64,000 bases of DNA from Avibacterium sp. 20-132 (GTDB taxonomy: Bacteria; Pseudomonadota; Gammaproteobacteria; Enterobacterales; Pasteurellaceae). Both the position numbers and the translations under genes were made by a program. The first letter of the stretch is position 1. Each line of letters begins with the position of its first letter. Of the stretch, positions 1 to 8,222 are shown piece by piece. The notes under the pieces were generated by a model that saw nothing but the letters and a program-made list of their open reading frames with translations, searched no databases and had not been told where the DNA came from. The DNA is taken from positions 2,460,001 to 2,524,000 of the forward strand of contig NZ_CP091456.1 in NCBI RefSeq assembly GCF_023611925.1. Reading direction: 5' to 3'.

Positions 1-432
1 TATTTACAAATGAGCGCTTGGTGCGAACAACAAGGTTTTGACGGTGCAGCGCAATTTTTGTCTGCTCACGCAGCGGAAGAAATGCAACATATGCGTAAGT
101 TATTCACTTATTTAACTGAAACAGGGGCATTGCCAATCATCAGTGAAATTGATGCACCACCGCACGAATTTAGTTCATTAAAACAAGTGATTGAAACCAC
201 TTACCAACATGAAAAATTAATTACCAGTAAAATCAATGAATTAGTTGGAAAAACCTTTGAAGAAAAAGACTTCTCTGCATTCAATTTCTTACAATGGTAT
301 GTGGCAGAACAACACGAAGAAGAAAAATTATTCAGTGGTATTTTAGATAAACTGAATCTTCTCGGCGATGACGGCAAAGGCCTGTTCCTTGTGGATAAAG
401 ACCTTGCTAAACTTGCAGTTAATCACGCTTAG
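1..432 (+). CDS. ftnA: Non-heme ferritin, 5'-truncated by window edge
   Basis: Iron-storage ferritin that oxidises Fe(II) and stores it as a mineral core in a 24-mer cytosolic shell. The reading frame is open from base 1, so the ATG at 10 is an internal methionine. By comparison with E. coli FtnA (about 165 residues) roughly 25 N-terminal residues lie outside the window. Visible hallmarks are HAAEEMQHM in helix B and the [17 protein letters not shown] block in helix D, both carrying ferroxidase glutamates and histidines. A terminator follows immediately (443-467). The family call is secure; whether it is the ftnA or ftnB paralogue seen in Haemophilus is less certain. Confidence 0.93.
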   Translation, partial: YLQMSAWCEQQGFDGAAQFLSAHAAEEMQHMRKLFTYLTETGALPIISEIDAPPHEFSSLKQVIETTYQHEKLITSKINELVGKTFEEKDFSAFNFLQWYVAEQHEEEKLFSGILDKLNLLGDDGKGLFLVDKDLAKLAVNHA

Positions 433-442
433 TTATCAGCAT

Positions 443-467
443 AAAGCCAGTTATTCGCTGGCTTTTT
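443..467. terminator. Rho-independent terminator after ftnA, shared with the small gene on the other strand
   Basis: Perfect 8-bp stem AAAGCCAG/CTGGCTTT with a 7-base loop, followed by T residues on the plus strand and preceded by A residues. It ends the ferritin transcript. The stop codon of the minus-strand small ORF (451-453) lies in the loop. Confidence 0.75.
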
Positions 468-609
468 CTTTGTCCAAAATTTGCTGATTTTCCACCGCAC
501 TTTGGATTTGTTGATAATGGCAAGTTCGGTAGAAAAAGGCGGAAAGAAGTATGCAAAGCATTAAAATAATTTGAATTAAACGTTTTTTTGTCAGCTTTTC
601 AGTGGCCAT
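451..609 (-). CDS. Small single-pass membrane protein, unknown function
   Basis: A 52-residue ORF. It starts with ATG at 609 preceded by an AAGGA ribosome-binding site eight bases upstream (spacing is good), and stops inside the loop of the ftnA terminator. The N-terminus is basic (MATEKLTKKR), followed by a hydrophobic stretch at about residues 11-27 (LIQIILMLCILLSAFFY), then a polar, acidic tail. This predicts one inner-membrane helix with the basic end in the cytoplasm. It contains a DNA uptake signal in frame (494-502). It is divergent from fnr. I do not recognise a family; coding status rests on start, RBS and protein character only. Confidence 0.5.
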   Translation of the reverse strand: MATEKLTKKRLIQIILMLCILLSAFFYRTCHYQQIQSAVENQQILDKEKASE

Positions 610-677
610 TAGGATTTCCTTAACAATTATTTAACTATTTAAAACTTCTTAATTTTACCATTTAGTGGTATTATTTC

Positions 678-691
678 TTGCGTTAGATCAA
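678..691. promoter_or_regulatory. Candidate FNR box upstream of fnr
   Basis: TTGCG-N4-ATCAA matches the FNR consensus TTGAT-N4-ATCAA at 8 of 10 positions, with a perfect right half. It lies 45 bases before the fnr start, which suits autoregulation as known for E. coli fnr. Not tested. Confidence 0.4.
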
Positions 692-735
692 TTTTATATG
701 ATTTTTTCTGCTTTACCGAGTTATTTGAGGATTAA

Positions 736-1509
736 ATGAAGATTTTAGCTAATGACAGTAAAATTGGGCGTCGTGTTCAATCCGGCGGCTGTGCCATTCA
801 CTGCCAAGATTGTAGTATCAGCCAACTCTGTATTCCTTTCACATTAAATGAACACGAACTAGACCAGCTTGATAACATTATCGAACGCAAAAAACCGATC
901 CAAAAATCTCAAGTCTTATTTAAAGCAGGCGATTCCCTTCATTCTCTCTATGCAATTCGTTCTGGCACGATTAAATCTTATACGATTAGTGAAACAGGTG
1001 AGGAACAAATTACCTCTTTCCATTTGCCCGGTGATCTCGTCGGCTTTGATGCAATTACGAATATGCAACATCCAAGTTTTGCACAGGCTTTAGAAACCGC
1101 AATGGTCTGCGAGATCCCTTTTGATATTTTAGATGACTTATCAGGCAAAATGCCCAAATTACGCCAACAAATTATGCGTTTAATGAGTAATGAAATTAAA
1201 AGTGATCAAGAAATGATTCTCTTACTGTCTAAAATGAATGCCGAAGAACGCTTGGCGGCGTTTATTCATAACCTTTCTCGTCGTTACTCGGCTCGTGGTT
1301 TCTCTGCACGAGAGTTCCGTTTAACGATGACGCGTGGCGATATTGGCAATTATTTAGGTTTAACCGTTGAAACCATTAGCCGTTTGCTAGGACGTTTCCA
1401 AAAGTCAGGAATGCTCTCGGTTCAAGGAAAATATATCACCATAAATAATATGGCAGAGTTATCACAATTAGCAGGAGTAACCAAAACGCGTATTCAAATG
1501 GTCAGCTAA
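736..1509 (+). CDS. fnr: FNR, oxygen-sensing global regulator
   Basis: CRP/FNR-family dimeric transcription factor that carries a [4Fe-4S] cluster when oxygen is absent and then activates or represses anaerobic genes. Cluster ligands are visible as C23, C26 and C32 in [16 protein letters not shown] plus C125 in the MVCEIPF segment; C19 is the non-ligand cysteine also found in E. coli. A cyclic-nucleotide-like beta-roll follows (about residues 35-150), then a helix-turn-helix with recognition sequence [13 protein letters not shown]. Length 257 is close to E. coli (250). A perfect hairpin follows the gene and uspE lies downstream, the same pairing as in enterobacteria. Confidence 0.98.
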   Translation: MKILANDSKIGRRVQSGGCAIHCQDCSISQLCIPFTLNEHELDQLDNIIERKKPIQKSQVLFKAGDSLHSLYAIRSGTIKSYTISETGEEQITSFHLPGDLVGFDAITNMQHPSFAQALETAMVCEIPFDILDDLSGKMPKLRQQIMRLMSNEIKSDQEMILLLSKMNAEERLAAFIHNLSRRYSARGFSAREFRLTMTRGDIGNYLGLTVETISRLLGRFQKSGMLSVQGKYITINNMAELSQLAGVTKTRIQMVS

Positions 1510-1525
1510 TTGGCTTTTCACTCAA

Positions 1526-1560
1526 CTAGTGCAACAATATGTTGCACTAGATCACGTTTT
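1526..1560 (+). terminator. Terminator after fnr
   Basis: Perfect 11-bp inverted repeat with a 3-base loop (1526-1550), then ATCACG and a run of T. The right arm overlaps a second FNR-like sequence (TTGCA-N4-ATCAC, 1542-1555), so the region may also be a regulatory site for uspE. Confidence 0.65.
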
Positions 1561-1634
1561 TTTCCACACTAACTTGTTATTCTTGCCAATCTTTTCTATG
1601 CTATAAGCCAATTAACCATCATTTGGAGGTTGTT

Positions 1635-2558
1635 ATGAAATTTAAAAATATCTTGGTTGTGTTAAATCCTGAAAATGAAAAGCAATATGCCCTTGCTCGC
1701 GCGGTGCGTTTAGTCAAAGAACAAAAAAGTGAAAATAGAGTAAACATTACCACGTTTATGACGGTTTATGATTTATCTTACGAAATGTCCGCGCTGCTTT
1801 CTTCAGAAGAACGTGAAAATATGCACCAAGGTGTTATTGAACAACGCCAAAAAGTCATTAAGCCTTATTTAGAAAAATACGCCGATCCAAATATTGAGTT
1901 TTATTCAAAGGTTGTTTGGCATAGTAATGAAGCGGAAGCCATTGCGGAAGAAGTGGAAAAAAATCACTACGATCTTGTTGTGAAATATACACAGGAAGAA
2001 GAAAGCATTACATCACTTATTTTTACCCCGATGGATTGGCAGTTATTACGTAAATGCCCCGCACCAATAATGATCGTAAAAGACGGCGATTGGAAACATC
2101 AACGCCGTATTTTAGTTGCGGTCAATGTGTCTGATGACGAAGAGCATCATAGCTTACTGAATAATGAATTAGTAACACTAGGTATTGATTTAGCCGATAG
2201 CTTAGAACGCGGAAATGTACACCTTGTTACCGCTTATCCACCAACACCAATCAATATGGCAATCGATTTACCTGAATTTAGCGCGGCTGATTACAGTAAT
2301 AGTATTCGCGGACAATACTTGCTCAATATGAAAGCCCTACGCCAACATTTCAATATTGATGAAGATCACACCCACGTTAGAGAAGGTTTCCCAGAAGATA
2401 TTATCCCTGAAGTGGCGAAAGAATTAGGGGCGGAAATGGTGGTGCTAGGCACAATCGGTAGAACCGGGCTTTCTGCGGCTTTTCTTGGAAACACCGCAGA
2501 ACACGTTATCAGCAAATTAAATTGTAATTTATTGGCAATTAAACCGAATGACAAATAG
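1635..2558 (+). CDS. uspE: Universal stress protein E
   Basis: Cytosolic tandem UspA-fold protein of 307 residues (E. coli UspE 316). The first Usp domain covers about residues 1-155 and the second about 156-307; the second ends in the nucleotide-loop type motif VVLGTIGRTGLSAAFLGNTAEHV. The start is the ATG at 1635, which has GGAGG at 1625-1629; an upstream in-frame TTG at 1623 overlaps that ribosome-binding site and is not credible. The protein is linked to stress resistance and motility/adhesion in E. coli. It sits behind fnr, separated by a hairpin, so it probably has its own promoter. Confidence 0.95.
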   Translation: MKFKNILVVLNPENEKQYALARAVRLVKEQKSENRVNITTFMTVYDLSYEMSALLSSEERENMHQGVIEQRQKVIKPYLEKYADPNIEFYSKVVWHSNEAEAIAEEVEKNHYDLVVKYTQEEESITSLIFTPMDWQLLRKCPAPIMIVKDGDWKHQRRILVAVNVSDDEEHHSLLNNELVTLGIDLADSLERGNVHLVTAYPPTPINMAIDLPEFSAADYSNSIRGQYLLNMKALRQHFNIDEDHTHVREGFPEDIIPEVAKELGAEMVVLGTIGRTGLSAAFLGNTAEHVISKLNCNLLAIKPNDK

Positions 2559-2574
2559 CCCCAAATGAGCATAT

Positions 2575-2611
2575 AAAAAAGCTGGCCTCAATATTGAGAT
2601 CAGCTTTTTTT
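2575..2611. terminator. Bidirectional terminator between uspE and the OmpA-type lipoprotein gene
   Basis: A-run, long interrupted stem (AAAAAAGCTG ... CAGCTTTTTT with an inner CTCAAT/ATTGAG helix), T-run. It lies between convergent genes and can serve both. Confidence 0.85.
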
Positions 2612-2635
2612 CATTTCAACAGCTAAAACAGTGGA

Positions 2636-3454
2636 TTATTTTGCATAAAGCGGTGCTGGACCAATAGGCCCACCCTGCGTTGAATTTTCTTGCTGTTTTA
2701 CTAATTTTCCTGACGAAGAAATTTCTACACGACGATTTTCTCGTAAGCAGTCTTTTAATGCTTGACCCGTTACGTTATCACAAGCTTTCACTTGATATGC
2801 TTTTCCATAACCAATTGCTTCAATATGCGCTGTTACTCCCTGCTGAATTAACCTAGCTTTAACTCTATCAGCCCGACGTTGTGAAAGCTTTAAGTTATAG
2901 GCTACAGAACCCAAGCGGTCAGTATGACCAGAAACTTTAACATCTTTAGCTTGTGCTTCTTTTAGTTGTTTAGCTACATTATCAACAACCTCTATTCCTT
3001 TTGGTGAAAGTGTATCCTTGTTAAAGTCAAATAAGAAGTCGCCTTTTAGACTAAAAGATAAACTTCCATTACATCCATTTGGATACCAAAAGAAGCTTTG
3101 TGCGTTCATATCCTTATCGAATAAAATTTTATATTGACAGATTTTATGCTCACCATTTTCACGGTAATTAAACACATAATCCCACTCACGAACACCAAAT
3201 AAACCTTCTGCAAAATGTGGACGATCGATTAAGTTATAAATTTGATCTTTATTCATACCTCTCTCAATCATTCGAACATTGTCCCAATTAGGCCAAGAGC
3301 CGTATTGACTACCATCGTGGTTAAATTTAGAATCCTCAATTTTCGGCCAAACTAGGTTATCTGATGTACCTTCATCAGTAACCTTGCTTAAGTTTCCGCA
3401 TGCTGTTAATGTCGTTGCAGCAACAGCTGAGAATAAAAGATGTGATAATTTCAT
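2636..3454 (-). CDS. Outer-membrane lipoprotein with BamE-like and OmpA C-terminal domains
   Basis: 272 residues. A lipoprotein signal peptide ends in the lipobox LTAC, with C19 to be lipidated. The middle (about residues 55-130: RGMNKDQIYNLIDRPH ... REWDYVFNYRENGE) looks like the SmpA/BamE fold found in a subunit of the beta-barrel assembly machine. The C-terminal part (about 145-250) is an OmpA-like peptidoglycan-binding domain, with FDFNKDTLSPKG and the SGHTDRLGSVAYNLKLSQRRA motif. The protein is therefore expected to tie the outer membrane to the cell wall. BamE-like assignment is by motif reading; the OmpA domain is certain. It is monocistronic, with a convergent terminator downstream. 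Confidence 0.85.
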   Translation of the reverse strand: MKLSHLLFSAVAATTLTACGNLSKVTDEGTSDNLVWPKIEDSKFNHDGSQYGSWPNWDNVRMIERGMNKDQIYNLIDRPHFAEGLFGVREWDYVFNYRENGEHKICQYKILFDKDMNAQSFFWYPNGCNGSLSFSLKGDFLFDFNKDTLSPKGIEVVDNVAKQLKEAQAKDVKVSGHTDRLGSVAYNLKLSQRRADRVKARLIQQGVTAHIEAIGYGKAYQVKACDNVTGQALKDCLRENRRVEISSSGKLVKQQENSTQGGPIGPAPLYAK

Positions 3455-3641
3455 ATTTTTACCTTAACACTGAATAAAATCATTACTTAAAATGAACGGA
3501 ATGCTCAAATGGCATTTTTGTTCGGCGTTATATAGTAAAGCGAATTGCTAATAAAGTAAATTAACAAAACGCTTTACTAAACGAAATCCAACAAGTTTTT
3601 TGTCAAATAATGTAAAGATCGAGTTTTTTGGCGCTTCTTCC

Positions 3642-4700
3642 TTAGTATAGGGTACGCTCATTACGTTTTAACCACCCCAATAGCACATTATCTGCACTTT
3701 CTTCCGCTTGTTTCCCTAATTTCTGTACAAGGGATTTTTTCATTGCGTATTTCACCGAAACGACAAATTTATCTTTAATCGCTCGTAGGATCACATCATC
3801 GCTGGTGGCAATTTCATCAACTAAGTTTAATCCTAACGCTTGCTGCCCAAACCAATGCTCTCCAGTGGCTACCTGCTCAATATCAACCTGTGGACGATGC
3901 TGTGCAACAAATTGTTTAAATAATTGATGAGTTTCTTCTAATTCTTGCTGGAATTTTTCTTTCCCTTTTTCCGTATTTTCGCCAAGTAAAGTGACTGTAC
4001 GTTTATATTCTCCCGCAGTCATCACGTCCACATCCACATCGTGTTTTTTCAGTAAACGATGAATATTCGGCACCTGTGCCACCACCCCTACTGAACCAAT
4101 AATAGCGAAAGGTGCGGCAATAATTTTATCCGCTACGCACGCCATCATATAGCCTCCACTGGCTGCTACTTTATCCACTGCCACGGTTAATTTAATCTGG
4201 TGCTGTTTTAAGCGTGCTAACTGGGAAGCCGCAAGCCCATAACCGTGAACCACACCACCGGGGCTTTCCAAACGCAATAATACCTCATCTTCCGGTTTTG
4301 CTACGGCGATAATAGCACTCACTTCCTCGCGAAGTGCGGTGGTTTCTGAAGCAGAAATATCCCCTTTAAAGTTCAACACAAATAAATGGGGCTTGCGTTC
4401 ATTTTCTGGATTTTCACCTTTTTTACGCTTTTCTTTTTCTGCTTTTGCTTTTTGTTTATCCTCTTTTTTACGTGCTTTTTCTACTTGTTTTAACGCTTCT
4501 TCAGAAAGATGAAACTCCGCCAAACGCTTGGCATTTTCTTCATATTCTTGCGATAAATCGGTGATGACCAACTCCCCTGCTTGATGAGATTTTTTCTGTT
4601 TAAACGCCATAATCATCGCGACAATGCCAGTAATAACCAATAACACCGTAAGAATTTCTAAAATAAATAAGCCATAGCCCATTGCTAATTCTGACCACAT
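3642..4700 (-). CDS. sohB: Inner-membrane serine protease SohB (S49 family)
   Basis: 352-residue membrane-anchored peptidase related to signal peptide peptidase. One transmembrane helix (about 9-33) is followed by a very basic/acidic stretch (about 70-103) and then the protease domain. The catalytic pair is visible as S181 in VAASGGYMMA and K233 in GEYKRTVTLLG; the SPGGVVHGYG strand-loop is also present. Length matches E. coli SohB. It is monocistronic and divergent from azoR. Confidence 0.95.
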   Translation of the reverse strand: MWSELAMGYGLFILEILTVLLVITGIVAMIMAFKQKKSHQAGELVITDLSQEYEENAKRLAEFHLSEEALKQVEKARKKEDKQKAKAEKEKRKKGENPENERKPHLFVLNFKGDISASETTALREEVSAIIAVAKPEDEVLLRLESPGGVVHGYGLAASQLARLKQHQIKLTVAVDKVAASGGYMMACVADKIIAAPFAIIGSVGVVAQVPNIHRLLKKHDVDVDVMTAGEYKRTVTLLGENTEKGKEKFQQELEETHQLFKQFVAQHRPQVDIEQVATGEHWFGQQALGLNLVDEIATSDDVILRAIKDKFVVSVKYAMKKSLVQKLGKQAEESADNVLLGWLKRNERTLY

Positions 4701-4881
4701 AATCTGTCCTTGTTGTTAAATAAAAATCAAAATGCGATCATAAAGCATTTCTGACAAAGTGCAATTTCTCGCTGATTATTTACGATTAAGAAAAAATCTT
4801 TTTCCTTTTATCCCATTGTTCTAGCAAAAATTCCCTTTATAATGACCGCACTTTATAATAAGCACAATTTAAGGATTTCTT

Positions 4882-5466
4882 ATGTCGAAAGTTCTTGTTT
4901 TAAAATCAAGTATTCTTGGCGATTACTCACAAACGAATCAGCTTGCTGACTACCTTGTTTCAAAATTACCTGCTGGCACCGAAGTGGTTGAGCGTGATTT
5001 AGGCGCGAACCCATTGCCACATTTTGATGGTATTGCTGCCAATGCCTTGCGTGGCGAACCAAAAACCGACCAAGATAAAGCATTACTGGCACTTTCAGAT
5101 GAATTGGTCGCAGAATTAAAAGATGCTGATACCCTTATTATCAATGCACCAATGTACAACTTTAATATTCCAACCCAATTAAAAAGTTACATTGATTTCA
5201 TTGCCCGCCCACGTGTCACTTTCCAATATACCGAAAATGGCCCTGAAGGCTTAGTAAAAGGGAAAAAAGCCATTGTATTAGCCTCTTTCGGCGGCGTACA
5301 CCAAGGGCAGGTCACAGATGTTATCACCCCCTATTTGAAAACATTCCTTGGTTTTATCGGCATTAATGATGTGGAATTTGTTTATGTAGAAGGCGTAGGA
5401 TCGGGGGCAGAAGTCGCCGCTAAATCGCAAGAACAAGCAAAAGCAAAAGTGGATACATTAATTTAA
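4882..5466 (+). CDS. azoR: FMN-dependent NADH azoreductase
   Basis: 194-residue flavodoxin-like quinone/azo-compound reductase, cytosolic. The N-terminal flavin-binding loop is [14 protein letters not shown] and the FMN-contacting [14 protein letters not shown] motif lies at about residues 88-101. Length equals that of E. coli AzoR/AcpD (about 201). AAGGA precedes the ATG by 6 bases. It is transcribed alone and ends in a good terminator. Confidence 0.95.
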   Translation: MSKVLVLKSSILGDYSQTNQLADYLVSKLPAGTEVVERDLGANPLPHFDGIAANALRGEPKTDQDKALLALSDELVAELKDADTLIINAPMYNFNIPTQLKSYIDFIARPRVTFQYTENGPEGLVKGKKAIVLASFGGVHQGQVTDVITPYLKTFLGFIGINDVEFVYVEGVGSGAEVAAKSQEQAKAKVDTLI

Positions 5467-5477
5467 TGTCTTTTAAA

Positions 5478-5514
5478 GAAAAAAGAGCAGGCTTTCCTAG
5501 CTCTTTTTCTTTTA
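5478..5514 (+). terminator. Terminator after azoR
   Basis: A-rich left flank, stem GAGC/GCTC extended by A-T pairs (AAAAAAGAGC ... GCTCTTTTT), and T-run. Confidence 0.75.
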
Positions 5515-5838
5515 GCACCAATCCAATCAAGGCTAATATTGATTGAATACATTAATAACAAGCGATAACTGCATTATGCATTCTCGAATTACCTCTCTCA
5601 TCTAATAGCTCGTATTATTAATCAGCTGTGATATAGAAATCACCAAAAATTTACACCGCACTTTATCTTTTATAAAAAGATAAAAATAGTATAAATGAGG
5701 GCTAAGTTAAAAATATCTACTCATTTACCTCTTTTTTTGTAATTTCTCAAAAATCATACAATTTTTACGAACAATTTTTTATTTTCTTTGTCTTAAGCAA
5801 CACAATAAAGATACTTTCAGCAATGAAAGAAAATAGCG
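5515..5838. other. Intergenic stretch between azoR and htrA
   Basis: No credible ORF. It contains an uptake signal (5655-5663) running into a perfect 10-bp A/T-rich hairpin (5662-5684). The rest is A/T rich and unrecognised; the htrA promoter lies at its right edge. Confidence 0.5.
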
Positions 5839-5866
5839 TGAACTCCTTTAAAAATGGAGATCTGTT
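5839..5866 (+). promoter_or_regulatory. Possible sigma-E promoter of htrA
   Basis: TGAACTC at 5839-5845, 15-base spacer, then TCTGTT at 5861. This resembles the sigma-E pattern GGAACTT-N15/16-TCTRA and is 43 bases ahead of the start. HtrA genes are classical sigma-E targets. Partial match only. Confidence 0.35.
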
Positions 5867-5908
5867 CTTATTTTAAAATGACACTTAGTAACGAAATGGA
5901 GAAATAAA

Positions 5909-7282
5909 GTGAAAAGAAAACATTTTTTATTAACCAGTATCGCTCTTGGCTTAACCGTGCTTGGTACCTCTGTAAACTCAATGGCAACATTGCCCCCTCC
6001 AAGCACGCTTTCTAGCACACCTACTTTAGCCCCAATGTTAGAGCAAGTGCTACCTAGCGTCGTTTCCATTGCAGTGGAAGGAAAACAAAAAACCCGTTTC
6101 CAAAATGACGATATTCCTGAAGAGTTCAAGTTTTTCTTCGGGCCAGAAATTTTTAATAATAACTCACCGCGCAGTTTCAAAGGTCTTGGTTCTGGTGTGA
6201 TTATCAATGCCGAAAAAGGTTATGTACTCACGAACAATCACGTGATTGATCAAGCAGATAAAATCACGGTGAAATTACAAGATGGACGTGAATTTAACGC
6301 AAAATTAGTGGGGGCTGATGAGCTTTCAGATATTGCTTTAATTCAACTAGAAGATCCGAAAAACCTTACTGAGATCAAAATGGCTGACTCTGATAAACTA
6401 CGTGTTGGCGATTACACTGTGGCTGTTGGAAATCCCTTTGGTCTAGGACAGACGGTGACTTCAGGCATTGTCTCTGCTCTTGGGCGTTCAACAGGTTCAG
6501 AAAAAGGTAGCTATGAAAATTACATTCAAACTGATGCTGCAGTAAACCAAGGCAATTCAGGAGGGCCATTACTCAATCTTAATGGTGAATTAATTGGTAT
6601 CAATACAGCAATTATCTCACCAAGTGGAGGAAATGCCGGAATCGCTTTCGCCATTCCAAGTAATATGGCAAACAGCCTTGTGAAACAAATCCTTGAATTT
6701 GGTGAAGTTCGCCGTGGATTATTAGGCATAAAAGGCGCTGAACTCAATGCTGAGCTAGCCAAAGCACTCAAAATTAATGCACAACAAGGGGCATTTATAA
6801 GTGAAGTGTTACCTGATTCTGCTGCAGAAAAAGCAGGCTTACAAGCTGGCGATGTAATTACCGCCATTAACGGGCAAAAACTGTCTAGCTTCGCCGAATT
6901 ACGTGCAAAAATCGCCACGACAGGGGCAGGTAAAAGCGTTGAATTAACCTATTTACGCGATGGCAAATCCCATACAACTTCCGTTACCTTACAACCAGAT
7001 GAAGAAGTAAAAGCCAGTGCAACAAACCTTCTTCCTGCATTAGAAGGTGCCGAGTTAAGTAACTACAATGCAAAAGGACAAAAAGGCGTTGAAATTAGCA
7101 AAATTAAAGATAAATCACTTGCTCAACGCTTAGGCTTAAAAGACGGAGATGTGATTATTGGTATAAACCGCACACCAGTTGAAAACTTGGATCAACTACG
7201 TAAATTACTTAAAGATAAACCTTCTACTATCGCATTAAATATTTTGCGTGGTAAAACAAATTTCTATTTGCTGGTGCAATAA
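5909..7282 (+). CDS. htrA: Periplasmic serine protease/chaperone HtrA (DegP/DegQ type)
   Basis: 457-residue envelope quality-control protease. A signal peptide covers about residues 1-26. The trypsin-like domain carries the triad H111 (TNNHV), D141 (LSDIAL) and S217 (QGNSGGP). Two PDZ domains follow (about 260-345 and 370-457). The short loop before GLGSGV, without the long glutamine-rich insertion of DegP, makes it DegQ-like in length. The start is GTG at 5909, with GGAG upstream. A perfect hairpin follows at 7351. Confidence 0.94.
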   Translation: MKRKHFLLTSIALGLTVLGTSVNSMATLPPPSTLSSTPTLAPMLEQVLPSVVSIAVEGKQKTRFQNDDIPEEFKFFFGPEIFNNNSPRSFKGLGSGVIINAEKGYVLTNNHVIDQADKITVKLQDGREFNAKLVGADELSDIALIQLEDPKNLTEIKMADSDKLRVGDYTVAVGNPFGLGQTVTSGIVSALGRSTGSEKGSYENYIQTDAAVNQGNSGGPLLNLNGELIGINTAIISPSGGNAGIAFAIPSNMANSLVKQILEFGEVRRGLLGIKGAELNAELAKALKINAQQGAFISEVLPDSAAEKAGLQAGDVITAINGQKLSSFAELRAKIATTGAGKSVELTYLRDGKSHTTSVTLQPDEEVKASATNLLPALEGAELSNYNAKGQKGVEISKIKDKSLAQRLGLKDGDVIIGINRTPVENLDQLRKLLKDKPSTIALNILRGKTNFYLLVQ

Positions 7283-7350
7283 AGAAAATGAGGAGAACAT
7301 ATAAAGACTATATGCACAATACCATTTTTATTATCAAATAAATTTCAAGT

Positions 7351-7378
7351 TTCACATGCTCTTTGACGAGCATGTGAA
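7351..7378 (+). terminator. Hairpin after htrA
   Basis: Perfect 11-bp stem TTCACATGCTC/GAGCATGTGAA with a 6-base loop. It is followed by TATCATTTTCC, so the U-tract is weak. Confidence 0.55.
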
Positions 7379-7511
7379 TATCATTTTCCTCTTGACTGAG
7401 TTTATCTTATAAATCTATTTCTTCATTTAACAAAATTATCTGCATTAGGGTAATAGAATTATCCCTTCTATATTCTAACCGATTAAAATATTTAGCATAT
7501 CGTTAAACTTT

Positions 7512-8222
7512 TAGGGGCTGTCCTAGATAACGACTAAAAACTCTATTTAGGTTAGAATGAACCAATGAGAAAAAGTCGTCTAAGTCAGCATAAACAAAAT
7601 AAACTCATTGAGCTATTTGTCGCAGGGATTACAGCAAGGACTGCTGCGGAGTTGGTCAATGTAAACAAAATGACAGCAGCATACTACTTTCATCGTTTAC
7701 GCCTGCTCATCTATCAAAATAGCCTACACTTAGAAATGTTTGAAGGTGAAATTGAAGCCGATGAAAGTTATTTTGGTAGTGCCCGCACAGGTAAATGTGG
7801 TCGTGGCGCGGCAGGGAAAATCGCGGTATTCGGGCTCCTTAAACGCAATGGCAAGGTTTATACCGTTGCGGTTCCGAATACTCAATCAGCCACCTTGTTA
7901 CCTATTATTCGAGAGAAAGTAAAGCCTGATAGTATTACTTATCGTAGTTATGATGTGCTTGATGTGAGTGAATTTAGCCATTTTCGTATCAATCACGGCA
8001 CACATTTTGCTGAAAATCATAACCACATTAATGGAATTGAGAATTTTTGGAGCCAAGCAAAACGCCATTTACGCAAATTTAATGGCATTCCTAAAGCCCA
8101 TTTTGAGCTTTATTTAAAGGAATGCGAATGGCGTTTTAATTACAGTGACATAAAAACTCAAATTTTCATTTTAAAACAACTAGTTAAAGGGAGTTTGGTC
8201 TAGTTATCTAGGACAGCCCCTA
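7512..8222 (+). mobile_element. IS1016-like insertion sequence (IS1595 family)
   Basis: About 710 bp bounded by matching terminal inverted repeats of about 20 bp: left 7512-7531, right 8203-8222, both beginning GGGGCTGTCCTAGATAAC when read inward. The size and ends match the IS1016 group known in Haemophilus. The 8-bp flanks (ACTTTTA side versus TTTGAAT side) do not match, so no target duplication is seen. The right end cuts directly into a relaxase gene. Both points suggest an adjacent deletion or rearrangement after insertion. Confidence 0.9.
7565..8203 (+). pseudogene. IS1016-type transposase, probably inactive
   Basis: 212 residues with an N-terminal helix-turn-helix region and the DDE-type core (EADESYF, HFRINHGTHFAE, NHINGIENFWSQAKRHLRKF, LYLKECEWRFNY). 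In the other IS1595-family copy in this window (48159-48665) the middle of the core reads VVYTDYYHRYDVLD. Here it reads ITYRSYDVLD, four residues shorter, and the missing segment contains the second catalytic aspartate. The deletion is in frame and lies at about 7940, next to TAT repeats. The frame is otherwise intact, but catalysis should be lost. Confidence 0.8.
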
